Part shown: one piece after another, positions 30,594-38,333 of the stretch
Position numbering within the stretch: the first letter of the stretch is position 1
How the letters are laid out: every line of letters starts with the position of its first letter
IMG/VR virus record: IMGVR_UViG_3300034082_002857
Location: 1 to 48,539 of that record
Source: a virus
Direction: 5' to 3' (one strand)
DNA: 48,539 nt
Program-made: the position numbers and the translations under genes
Notes under the pieces: model-generated
What the model saw: the letters and a program-made list of their open reading frames with translations, nothing else
Told to the model about the DNA's origin: nothing
Databases searched by the model: none

Positions 30594-32552
30594 CTATCCA
30601 AGCGGGTCATCATTAAATTCACCCAAATCTTCATTATCGAACGTAAATCTTAAGTCGTGAACGACCTCTACTGTTAGTTTATACCCTGCAGGCCGTGCTG
30701 GTTCCAACAATGCTTCTAATAATGGGCTACGACCGGCAGCCGCCCAAGGAGTTTCATCATACAAAGTTTTGATGGATAAAAGAAAACCAGTCAAAGTATA
30801 AGTACGATACTTAGTGCCAGTTAAATATCTGTCAAGAATACCATCAAAAGCCTCGCGAGTGCCAGCCTTATACCCCCAATACCCATTAGAAATCTGCCAA
30901 CGAGCAAATGTATCCTCATTTGCCTCGTAAGCATTTAAGGAAACTTCAGAAAAATTTAAACTATTAGTATTGATCTCGGCATTATTTGAAGTGCTTCTAA
31001 AAATTTTGTATTTATTAGATAAACCGCCAGTCACAAAAACATCCAAATAATTACTTAACGTCAATGTGGCAGGTAGTGTCCCAATTCTAGCCGGCGCACC
31101 GCTGCTTTGAACAACATAAACACCATTAGTAGATGTTGACGCTTGATCTTTAATAAGAATTTTGTTGCCTGCTAATAAAGTGACGTTATCGACAACGGCC
31201 CCTGCTTGGAATGATGCTGGTCCCGTAAACGTCCCAGCCGTTGTCGTTGCAGCCACAACCGATATCTGCTTAATACCAAAAGTCAATGCATCCGTACCCA
31301 CCGTAGGATTACTTGCATTCGTCAATCTCCAAATAGTTCCAGAATTAAGATCGCCATCCCGAACAAGAATAGAAAAACCAGCAGAAATATTAAGTGAACC
31401 AGCCGGCATATCCGCGGCCCTGGTTGGAGCACCAGTAGCATTAACAACATAAATACCGTTTTGCGATGCTGTCGACTGATTTTTGATAAGAATTCTATTA
31501 CCAGCAATTAATAAGACGCCATCGATAGTTTGTCCTGCCGCATAAGCAGTAGCAAGAGTACCGTTGCTGGTTGTCGCAGCACGAACCGACAAACTTTCAG
31601 TTTGCGTAGCATCAGCAGGGTTTGGCGCATAAACATTATCGCGTAAAGAAGTACCATTAAACTGTGCTAACCAACTCAAATACTCATAATCAGCAAGATT
31701 AGGATCAACAAGTTTACTTTTAGCAAAATCTTCAGTACCATCATATTCAACAGGTAATTCTTCTAAATCTAATTTCCAAAACCTTGCCGTTAACGCCGAC
31801 GTTTGTGCGGAAGAATAATTCAAAGCATGCATCAATTTAGACATTGGGTATTGTGGACTTTGTGCTTTGTCTATTTCAAGTAAAACTTGAGGGATGTATT
31901 TTGTGCTGTTGCTCACAAAAGGGTTTTGTTTATATTCGTTTTCTTGATATAAGAATGGGCAAGTCATATAGAAAGTTTGACCGTTGCCACCATGGTTTGT
32001 GATCGTAATAGTAATAGTGAAAGTGATATTTGATCCTGTGTAGGAACTAGTTGGTAGATCATTATTTGGGGACAGTTCAACAAAGTTTGATCTGACTGTT
32101 AAGTATTCGTCAACAGCATCGAAATTTGTTATTACTGGAGCGATAGATGAGGCAGGGGAGTCTGTTTGTAAGGATGTTTCAATAGTGATTTTTTCACTGC
32201 TTTTAAACAGTGCATGAAAAATATATGTGAGTGAGTCTAATTCTGCTGTCGTTGTCCCATTTGCGGCGACACCGGTAATGGATAGTTTTAGTCGTTCTGT
32301 CCTGTTGGGTAGTATTTTTAATGCTAGTCGCCATGGTACGAGATAGTTGTCGTCTACGGCTAATATTTGTGGTGTTCCAGGAAGGACTACACCGTTACCG
32401 TCTATGTGTACTGCGGTCCATCCATAAAATTGGTTGATAGAAGCAGCGTTAGGGTTTAGGGTGTTTAGGTATGTGGCGTTGCGGATAACGTCGTCGGTGT
32501 CGTCTCGTTTTATTGCGTTTTGCCAAGTTAGGTATGGCGTGTTGTAATACAT
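30594..32552 (-). CDS. Baseplate protein, tail protein I-like with inserted modules, 652 aa
   Basis: Residues 235-305 (KLMHALNYSSAQ..., LPVEYDG, LADYEYLSWLAQFNG) and 545-652 (YWGYKAGTREAFDGILDRYL, then LLEPARPAGYKL) resemble the two halves of P2 gpI-type tail proteins: the yLxWLA segment and the GTR helix with a C-terminal P-A-x-P/G part. Between them lie two tandem copies (322-428 and 430-536) of the VKNQSTAS-type domain that also occurs in the neighbouring fibre at 27532-29118. The first 230 residues are an added beta-rich domain. In P2, gpI joins gpJ at the baseplate and fibre attachment. Here it lies right after the baseplate J gene with a one-base overlap, in the expected order. Confidence 0.7.
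   Translation of the reverse strand: MYYNTPYLTWQNAIKRDDTDDVIRNATYLNTLNPNAASINQFYGWTAVHIDGNGVVLPGTPQILAVDDNYLVPWRLALKILPNRTERLKLSITGVAANGTTTAELDSLTYIFHALFKSSEKITIETSLQTDSPASSIAPVITNFDAVDEYLTVRSNFVELSPNNDLPTSSYTGSNITFTITITITNHGGNGQTFYMTCPFLYQENEYKQNPFVSNSTKYIPQVLLEIDKAQSPQYPMSKLMHALNYSSAQTSALTARFWKLDLEELPVEYDGTEDFAKSKLVDPNLADYEYLSWLAQFNGTSLRDNVYAPNPADATQTESLSVRAATTSNGTLATAYAAGQTIDGVLLIAGNRILIKNQSTASQNGIYVVNATGAPTRAADMPAGSLNISAGFSILVRDGDLNSGTIWRLTNASNPTVGTDALTFGIKQISVVAATTTAGTFTGPASFQAGAVVDNVTLLAGNKILIKDQASTSTNGVYVVQSSGAPARIGTLPATLTLSNYLDVFVTGGLSNKYKIFRSTSNNAEINTNSLNFSEVSLNAYEANEDTFARWQISNGYWGYKAGTREAFDGILDRYLTGTKYRTYTLTGFLLSIKTLYDETPWAAAGRSPLLEALLEPARPAGYKLTVEVVHDLRFTFDNEDLGEFNDDPLG
30945..31589 (-). 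repeat. Two tandem ~105-residue fibre modules inside the gpI-like protein
   Basis: Residues 322-428 and 430-536 share SVRAATTS.../SVVAATTTAG, VLLIAGNRILIKNQSTAS/VTLLAGNKILIKDQASTS, NGIYVV/NGVYVV and GAPTR/GAPAR. A third copy is in the fibre protein at 28333-28665. Amino-acid similarity is clear while the DNA has diverged, so these are old duplications or recombination between fibre genes. Confidence 0.85.
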
Positions 32553-34183
32553 TAGATGACCAGTGGTGTCGCGGTTATTGTAATGTCGGCAGCGGTGATG
32601 AGGGGTAGGTAACCTTTTTTAACAAAACTTAATGTTGATGTGTTGGTGTTGGCTGTTTCACTATAGTATTTGTTGTCTGCAACTGTGCCCGTAATAGTTA
32701 AAGTTAAGTCGCCACCGTTACCAAGGCTTGCGCCAGGGATAGTGATCGTGTTGCCTGCAACATATCCAGCACCACCCGAGGTTATTGTCACTGTAATAAA
32801 ACCACTATATGCAGTCCCTGACCCAGTTTTAGTAATAGTAAACATTGCACCAGTACCGGAACCATTAGTTGCGCTCTGGGTGACGCCAGTATAAGTTCCT
32901 GCGTCCGAAATACTGGTGCCCGAAGCAGTGAACGTTGTGGAACCTTGTGATAAATAACCTACTACGCCTGCGTGTTGCATTGTGCATGAGGATACGTTGA
33001 TAACCCCAGCGCCGGATTGGAACACGATTGCTGCAATATAATTTGATGTAATGTCTTTTTTGAATGTAGGGAAGTTTATGTAGCCAAATGCGTTAACTAG
33101 AGATTGTTTTATTATTTCTTCGACAGCACTGACATCTATTGTGGAGTTATATGTTATTGCTAAGTCAATTGTTAGTGGAGCAAATTTATAATTTTGCACT
33201 GATATTACGAGCCCTGGCACTGATTTAAGAGTAACAAAATCATCAATTGAAGTTAGTTCTGGTGTTGTGAGTTCTCTATCTTTGCCATAGACGAATGCTG
33301 TAACATATCCGTCAGCAGATGCTGCAGCGATTGCCAAGTTACTAGGGTTAGTGAGGTCGTATACTTTGCAAATTTCTGTTTCACGATAGTTGGTGAGGAT
33401 GCTGGACTGTATTTGGTTTGCTGTGGAGAGACTATTGGATAAGGCTTGCACATGTGTGCGTGCCCCAGATAGGTAAACGGAGTCGATATCTCCGTCTATG
33501 CCTGCCGCAAAGTCATCTTCGCTGATTGCTATATCTACGACGTTGTTTGTTGTGATACAAACAAGTTCTGTTCCTTCTGTGATGGTTGGAGTGTAGCCAA
33601 TTGTTTTTGATATGACTTGGATGCTGGCGGAGGGGGATGGGTCTGCTCCATCAACGAGGTCCCAGTATGCTGTTTGTGTTCCTGGGTTTTGGTTCGTCCC
33701 GTTTTGCAGTGCTTTATATGTACTGCTATTGTATGTGACGTATTGTCCTGTTGTGTATGCGGTTGCGTTTGACCATATTGGGGCTAGGTCGACTTCTTCT
33801 GCTGTTTCGTATGTGTATTCGGTTACTGATCCGTCTTGTTCAATGTATCTGTGAGCAAAAATTGTTGATTTTGGTACGACTCCTCCGAGCGTGTCAAATG
33901 CTGTGACTGTGAGTGTCACTGTTGCTCGTGTTCCTTCAAATCTTGAGTATCCGACGAGGTTGGCGAATCCTTCCATCAGGCGTGATGGGAGGCTGTTGAT
34001 GGTGGCGATGTTGAGGGCGTTCATGTATGCGGATGCTTGGAATATTGCGTCTTCTAGGGTTCCGCGACGAAGGTTGAATTCTGGGAGGACTGTTAGTGCT
34101 ACGTCTATTGATTGTTGGTAGATGTCGCCTGGTTCTAGGTTTGCGGGTGTGAGGCTGATGTATGGGCTGAAGTTGATAGGCAT
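32552..34183 (-). CDS. Baseplate J-like protein with inserted chitin-binding-like module, 543 aa
   Basis: The layout matches baseplate J/gp6-type proteins: an N-terminal segment (LPEFNLRRGTLEDAI, MNALNIATINSLPSRLMEG), a central domain with ATVTLTVTAFDTLGGVVPKST, and the region near 200-380 with DGYVTAFVYGKDRELTTPELTSI and VQNYKFAPLTIDLAITY. Residues 137-177 are a compact insert, WSNATAYTTGQYVTY then STYKALQNGTNQNPGTQ and AYWDL, like a family 5/12 carbohydrate-binding module. Residues 410-500 are another inserted Gly/Thr-rich beta domain. It assembles the wedge ring around the hub. Gene order gp25, J, I is that of other contractile phages. Confidence 0.88.
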   Translation of the reverse strand: MPINFSPYISLTPANLEPGDIYQQSIDVALTVLPEFNLRRGTLEDAIFQASAYMNALNIATINSLPSRLMEGFANLVGYSRFEGTRATVTLTVTAFDTLGGVVPKSTIFAHRYIEQDGSVTEYTYETAEEVDLAPIWSNATAYTTGQYVTYNSSTYKALQNGTNQNPGTQTAYWDLVDGADPSPSASIQVISKTIGYTPTITEGTELVCITTNNVVDIAISEDDFAAGIDGDIDSVYLSGARTHVQALSNSLSTANQIQSSILTNYRETEICKVYDLTNPSNLAIAAASADGYVTAFVYGKDRELTTPELTSIDDFVTLKSVPGLVISVQNYKFAPLTIDLAITYNSTIDVSAVEEIIKQSLVNAFGYINFPTFKKDITSNYIAAIVFQSGAGVINVSSCTMQHAGVVGYLSQGSTTFTASGTSISDAGTYTGVTQSATNGSGTGAMFTITKTGSGTAYSGFITVTITSGGAGYVAGNTITIPGASLGNGGDLTLTITGTVADNKYYSETANTNTSTLSFVKKGYLPLITAADITITATPLVI

Positions 34184-34186
34184 TTT

Positions 34187-34480
34187 TTATCGTCTCGTGA
34201 AGTTGAATTTGATGAAGTTGTTGCCTTGTTCGTCAATATTGTTGTCAATGTTTGTGAGGATTATTTCTGGGATGTATTTGGATGCGTTGATAAGAAATTT
34301 TCCGTTGTCTACTATGTCGAATGTTGGGTCTTGTACGCCGAATTCTGGGAATAGTGGACTTATTCCTTTTTCTGTTCGTGCTGTAATACTCAATAATTGC
34401 TTATAGTAATCATCGGTTTCGTCTGTGACTTGCGTAAATCCATCACGACCATATTCTAATGGTATTTTAATTGTGTCCAT
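34187..34480 (-). CDS. Baseplate wedge protein, gp25-like
   Basis: The 97-residue protein has the core of the T4 gp25/GPW family: DYYKQLLSITARTEKGISPLFPEFGVQ, where the helix followed by an R-x-x-x-G-x-x-P-E-F-G turn is the family's hallmark. The family forms a lysozyme-like sheath initiator subunit contacting the hub and sheath. Length is usual. It lies directly before baseplate J. Acidic residues near 58-85 and a final FNFTRR are unremarkable. Confidence 0.85.
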   Translation of the reverse strand: MDTIKIPLEYGRDGFTQVTDETDDYYKQLLSITARTEKGISPLFPEFGVQDPTFDIVDNGKFLINASKYIPEIILTNIDNNIDEQGNNFIKFNFTRR

Positions 34481-34530
34481 GGGCGCTCCTAGTCCACATT
34501 AATCTTACACTGCAAGCACCATCGTGGGGC

Positions 34531-34680
34531 TTATTTAATGTCAGGCGTAGTGGTTTTCTCTGACATTTCACGCATTGTGCCAATTGTTGCCTCAAGGACG
34601 GCAATGCGCTGTGCCTGTGCTGCAATCTGGTTTGTCAAAGATTCAATAATCTTATTGACATCTAATTGTACGTCACTCAT
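34531..34680 (-). CDS. Small coiled-coil protein after the spike gene, 49 aa
   Basis: Read directly from the sequence. The ATG at 34680 overlaps the stop of the spike gene (ATGA), and the frame ends with TAA at 34533-34531. The product has a helical heptad-like stretch (DVNKIIESLTNQIAAQAQRI) followed by AVLEATIGTMREM and a polar end. This is likely a short coiled coil. A parallel heptad pattern ends the spike protein itself (KVTSLIERIETLENK), so the two may interact. No known family assigned. Confidence 0.6.
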   Translation of the reverse strand: MSDVQLDVNKIIESLTNQIAAQAQRIAVLEATIGTMREMSEKTTTPDIK

Positions 34681-37133
34681 TTGTTCTCCAATGTTTCGAT
34701 TCTCTCTATGAGTGAGGTTACTTTAGCATCAAGTTCTTTGATTGCGGCTACTGTCAGCGCCGTCATTGCCAAACTGTCAAGCCCAGTAAAGTCTCCGTCT
34801 TCACCCAACATTGCTGCTTGTGGGATTACTGCACCTACTTCTTGGGATATGAAACCAATATTGCCAATTTCCCAGTTTTTTGTCCACTGACATGGACTCT
34901 CTGCGGTCCCAGAACAACCATCTCGTGAACAGTCATGATGCAATTCATCTGAATAATATGGTTCAAGACCTTTTGATTTACGAATTGTATTTAACCGAGA
35001 AAGAGCAAGAGCGCGTCGTGGAGTTCCTGGAATTTGAGAAAGATGTTCTTTTTCTTTCCACCTATATGTAACGGGCCGTAATTGCCGTACGATATTCAGT
35101 CCTGTCAATATTTCATCTTGATTAACTGCCGCCCCCGCCGAATATAGTATTTGGGGGAATGTCTCTATGTCCTGCTTAAGATGGGCTGATGAAACAGCCG
35201 TAATAATACCTTCAAGCGTATTGTATCCACTATCATCCGCGTTCCGCAAGTAGACAGTGGGGTTATTGGCGCCGACACGAAACTGTGGCGCAACGTTGGT
35301 GGCCCATATAGCAACTGCCGCACCTGCATTTCCTGCGCCCGACTGTATACCCTGTACGGACCAGTCATCGGCATCAGCAGCGCCAGCCCCCCTAAAGGCT
35401 GTCCCATCAAAGCGTGACCCACTAGCACTACCAGCAGAATCAGCATAGCCAACTCTAACTGGGGAACCATGGTTGGTGGTTAATTGCCAATGAGCACCCG
35501 TCCATGCGCCGGACATATAGTAGGTACCGACATACCCCGTCATCCATAAGTATGTAGAATATGTTGCTGAACCAGATAATGCTCCACTGAAAGTAGGGGC
35601 AGAAACAGTTCCACCAAATGTTGCATTATTGTTTTCAAGATTAATTATTAAAGGCCATACCCCACCAAATGTCGCCCAATTCAGTGAGTTGGTACCATCA
35701 CCACGCAAAATATAAAATAAATTACTATTAACATGAATCATTGCTGACCTATTATCGGTGTCTTGAAAGTAAGCCGTAGGCGAAGCGTTATTCATAACAA
35801 CATTACCCGTTGTAGTAAGACTCGTTAGAGTACCCACAGAGGTGATTGCTGTTTGAGCCGCACCAGTAACAGTGGCAGCAGTACCCGACACGTTGCCCGT
35901 TACGTTGCCCGTTACGTTGCCCGTTACGTTGCCCGTTACGTTGCCCGTCAATGCACCAGCAAATGCCGTAGCAGTCACAGTTCCAACGACTTGAAGTGCT
36001 GTTGAAGGAGAGGCAGTACCAATTCCAACGCGGTTATTTATTGCATCAACATTAAATGTTGACGTATCTACCGATAGGGCGCCAGTGATGTTTAATGATG
36101 ACAGTGTTCCGGTAGATGTGATACCAGAAAGGTTTCCTGTCGTAATGACTGTGCCGCCAATATCGGGAAGAGTAATTGTCCTATCGGCAGTGGGGTCGGT
36201 AATTGCGAGTGTAGTTTCATGAAGATTGTCGGTACCTTCAAAAATGACACTTCCGGTTGTGTAGATATTTCCACGAACATCCAACGCCTCAGTCGGTGAA
36301 GCAGTACCAATGCCAACGCGATTATTTGATGAGTCGACCTTGAGGGTCGTTGTATTAATAGTGAGGTCACCACTAATTACGGCAGACCCAGAAATATCTA
36401 CTTTTGCGGACGGAGAAAGAAGTCCAATGCCAACATTTCCCGAAGCATCAATAGTGAATGGCGTTGAGTCTGGGTTACTAGAGTCTTCTACTAGGAAGGC
36501 GGCACCAGTACCAGTTTGGGTAATTCTGACGATTTCTCCAGATGTCGACCCAGTCACATGGAGTTTTGCTGCGGGCGTAGTCGTACCAATCCCAAGGCTA
36601 TCTTCACTGACATCAAAAAATAAAGTACTTGTTCCAACGGTGAAATCGCCAGTAATCTGAGCATCGCCAGATACATGTAGTTTCTTTGTCGGGGACGTAA
36701 GTCCTATTCCGACAGAACCATCTGATTTAACTATTAGGGGAGTTGAGTCAGGATTCGTGGAGTCCTCAACACGCAAAACATCGCCACTTCCTCTTTGCGT
36801 AAATCTCACCAAAGCATCTGAGGTTGATGAATCAACGATGAGATTGTCGGCGATAGATAATTGATCTTCTCGTGGGGTAATTCGTCCAATGACAACCATA
36901 TCATTCAACATGTTGTCCAAAAACGTCACCAACACCTGCTCACCAACGACAGGAACGGATGCAGGCGTATAATCGACGACCTTAATTGGTCCAATAGTAG
37001 AACCAAGAAACTTCACAAAAACAGTGACAGTCCCATTGCCATGCTCACGCACAACCTTGCCGACATAAACGCCGCCAGGGCGCAAAGGACTACTAGCACC
37101 ATCAAACCTATCCGGAGACGTATTAAGAGCCAT
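34677..37133 (-). CDS. Baseplate spike protein with C-terminal S74 chaperone, 818 aa
   Basis: Residues 18-85 look like the OB-fold of gp5/VgrG-type spikes (GGVYVGKVVREHGNGTVTVF, VVGEQVLVTFLDN). Residues 90-470 hold repeats such as [27 protein letters not shown] and a TGNV array (about 397-416), typical of fibre shafts. Residues 648-818 are a peptidase S74 intramolecular chaperone, with Ser648 and Lys653 in SSAHLK at the self-cleavage site, RQLRPVTYRW and GFISQEVG later, and a coiled-coil end. The chaperone drives trimerisation and then cuts itself off. An extra loop with Cys735, Cys740, Cys748 and HH lies inside the domain. The OB-fold together with the S74 tail suggests a spike-fibre fusion at the hub. 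Confidence 0.82.
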   Translation of the reverse strand: MALNTSPDRFDGASSPLRPGGVYVGKVVREHGNGTVTVFVKFLGSTIGPIKVVDYTPASVPVVGEQVLVTFLDNMLNDMVVIGRITPREDQLSIADNLIVDSSTSDALVRFTQRGSGDVLRVEDSTNPDSTPLIVKSDGSVGIGLTSPTKKLHVSGDAQITGDFTVGTSTLFFDVSEDSLGIGTTTPAAKLHVTGSTSGEIVRITQTGTGAAFLVEDSSNPDSTPFTIDASGNVGIGLLSPSAKVDISGSAVISGDLTINTTTLKVDSSNNRVGIGTASPTEALDVRGNIYTTGSVIFEGTDNLHETTLAITDPTADRTITLPDIGGTVITTGNLSGITSTGTLSSLNITGALSVDTSTFNVDAINNRVGIGTASPSTALQVVGTVTATAFAGALTGNVTGNVTGNVTGNVTGNVSGTAATVTGAAQTAITSVGTLTSLTTTGNVVMNNASPTAYFQDTDNRSAMIHVNSNLFYILRGDGTNSLNWATFGGVWPLIINLENNNATFGGTVSAPTFSGALSGSATYSTYLWMTGYVGTYYMSGAWTGAHWQLTTNHGSPVRVGYADSAGSASGSRFDGTAFRGAGAADADDWSVQGIQSGAGNAGAAVAIWATNVAPQFRVGANNPTVYLRNADDSGYNTLEGIITAVSSAHLKQDIETFPQILYSAGAAVNQDEILTGLNIVRQLRPVTYRWKEKEHLSQIPGTPRRALALSRLNTIRKSKGLEPYYSDELHHDCSRDGCSGTAESPCQWTKNWEIGNIGFISQEVGAVIPQAAMLGEDGDFTGLDSLAMTALTVAAIKELDAKVTSLIERIETLENK
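35891..35950 (-). repeat. Five tandem 12-bp repeats (TGNV units)
   Basis: The + strand unit is cgttgcccgtta, four exact copies and a fifth with one change. It encodes four-residue units Thr-Gly-Asn-Val in the spike shaft. Near-identity at DNA level means a recent or ongoing slippage expansion, unlike the older repeats in the neighbouring fibre genes. Confidence 0.9.
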
Positions 37134-37142
37134 ATTAGTATC

Positions 37143-38327
37143 CTATAGTACTAGCGTTGGCGCTTCAGCAGCAAAATACTTACCACCAACAAGATAATCC
37201 TGAATAGCCTTATCTTTATCATCACGCTCAGGCTTAATCAAAGTCACAGAAACAGGATTAACAGACATCTCATCATAAGTAACACTGTTAATAATGAAAA
37301 CATCAGAAAGTGTTGGTATCCCCCACAAAGCAACAGTCATTCCAGGACGTAACGAGGTCCCAGCAAATCTATCTACAAAAATATCTGCCTGACACTGATA
37401 TGGGTCTTTGTCTGATTTGGAGATTTGTGGAATTTGGGTAAGTATAAAATCTTCATATCGCGGTTTGCCTAATGCAATCATTTTCCCATATGGAGGAGGA
37501 TAAAGGATAGGTATTGCATTGATTACTTCCGATGAAATTGTGTTTGTTTTAAGATTATACATGTTGGCGGTAACGATTTCTGTTCCCCATTTGCCGAGAA
37601 GTGTTTTGAGTTTCACTACATACAATGTTCCGTCAACTTCAAAAATTGCACAGTTGTTATCGCTTGCTATCCTGGACGCCACATCCCATGCTGAGTCTGA
37701 AGATTTGGTTGCGTCACTAGAAACATTAATTGATGATGTTTTTGAGATGAGTGGGTCGGCAACTAAATCTAATCCAAATGAAAAACAAAGATATTGCAAA
37801 AATCCGATAGCAGAGTTTTTGCCAGAAATTTTTGCTTGTGCTGTTTTTAGTTCGTTAGCATTTTTGTATCGTTGCATTTGTTGTACTGGCTTGCTGCGCG
37901 CCATGATTGTTATGGCTGGTGACATCCCTGGCCCCTGTGCGATGTTCATGCTGCTTATTTCTAGTTTTAATTCGTAATAATTTTTTGATTCTATTTGTTG
38001 TCCTGGCTGATCGTTTTTGTTATTTATTCTGTTTGTTGTAGCGATAGATTTTGTGCGATAAATAATATCGCGGCCAATAGTGAAATAGTTTGCTTTCAAC
38101 ATTTCGAAACCTGGATCAATTAAAGATATGCTTAATTGCGTAACTTCGGACATGGAGTAACTAACTTGCATACTCAGGATTGATTCTTTGATTATGGCGA
38201 CTTGTCTAGTATCTAGGTCGCCAATCACTACGTCCCATTCGTGTTTATTGTATTCGGATTTGATGTCGTCCCAGCGTGCTTTATCAAACTGATATTCGCT
38301 TGTGCTTGTAGGTTTTAAATTATCCAT
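37143..38327 (-). CDS. Baseplate hub protein, gp27/gpD-like, 394 aa
   Basis: The N-terminal part (SILSMQVSYSMSEVTQLSISLIDPGFEML, RDIIYRTKSI) and middle part (GFLQYLCFSFGLDLVADPLISKTSSINVS, SDSAWDVASRIASDNNCAIFEVDGTLYVV) follow the order of gp27/GPD-type hub proteins, where the latter is the LysM-like and swapped beta domains. The C-terminal MTVALWGIPTLSDVFIINSVTYDEM matches the family's end. It forms the trimeric cup that joins the tail tube to the spike, and lies between the tail-assembly gene and the spike gene as expected. Confidence 0.8.
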   Translation of the reverse strand: MDNLKPTSTSEYQFDKARWDDIKSEYNKHEWDVVIGDLDTRQVAIIKESILSMQVSYSMSEVTQLSISLIDPGFEMLKANYFTIGRDIIYRTKSIATTNRINNKNDQPGQQIESKNYYELKLEISSMNIAQGPGMSPAITIMARSKPVQQMQRYKNANELKTAQAKISGKNSAIGFLQYLCFSFGLDLVADPLISKTSSINVSSDATKSSDSAWDVASRIASDNNCAIFEVDGTLYVVKLKTLLGKWGTEIVTANMYNLKTNTISSEVINAIPILYPPPYGKMIALGKPRYEDFILTQIPQISKSDKDPYQCQADIFVDRFAGTSLRPGMTVALWGIPTLSDVFIINSVTYDEMSVNPVSVTLIKPERDDKDKAIQDYLVGGKYFAAEAPTLVL

Positions 38328-38333
38328 AATAAT

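Noticed and set aside
34481-34530. Possible terminator hairpin after the 49-residue coiled-coil gene
   Set aside because: The GCAAGCACCATCGTGGGGC segment does not form a convincing stem and no U run follows on the minus strand.
35891-35950. Possible CRISPR-like array
   Set aside because: The 12-bp units are tandem without spacers and encode TGNV repeats in frame.
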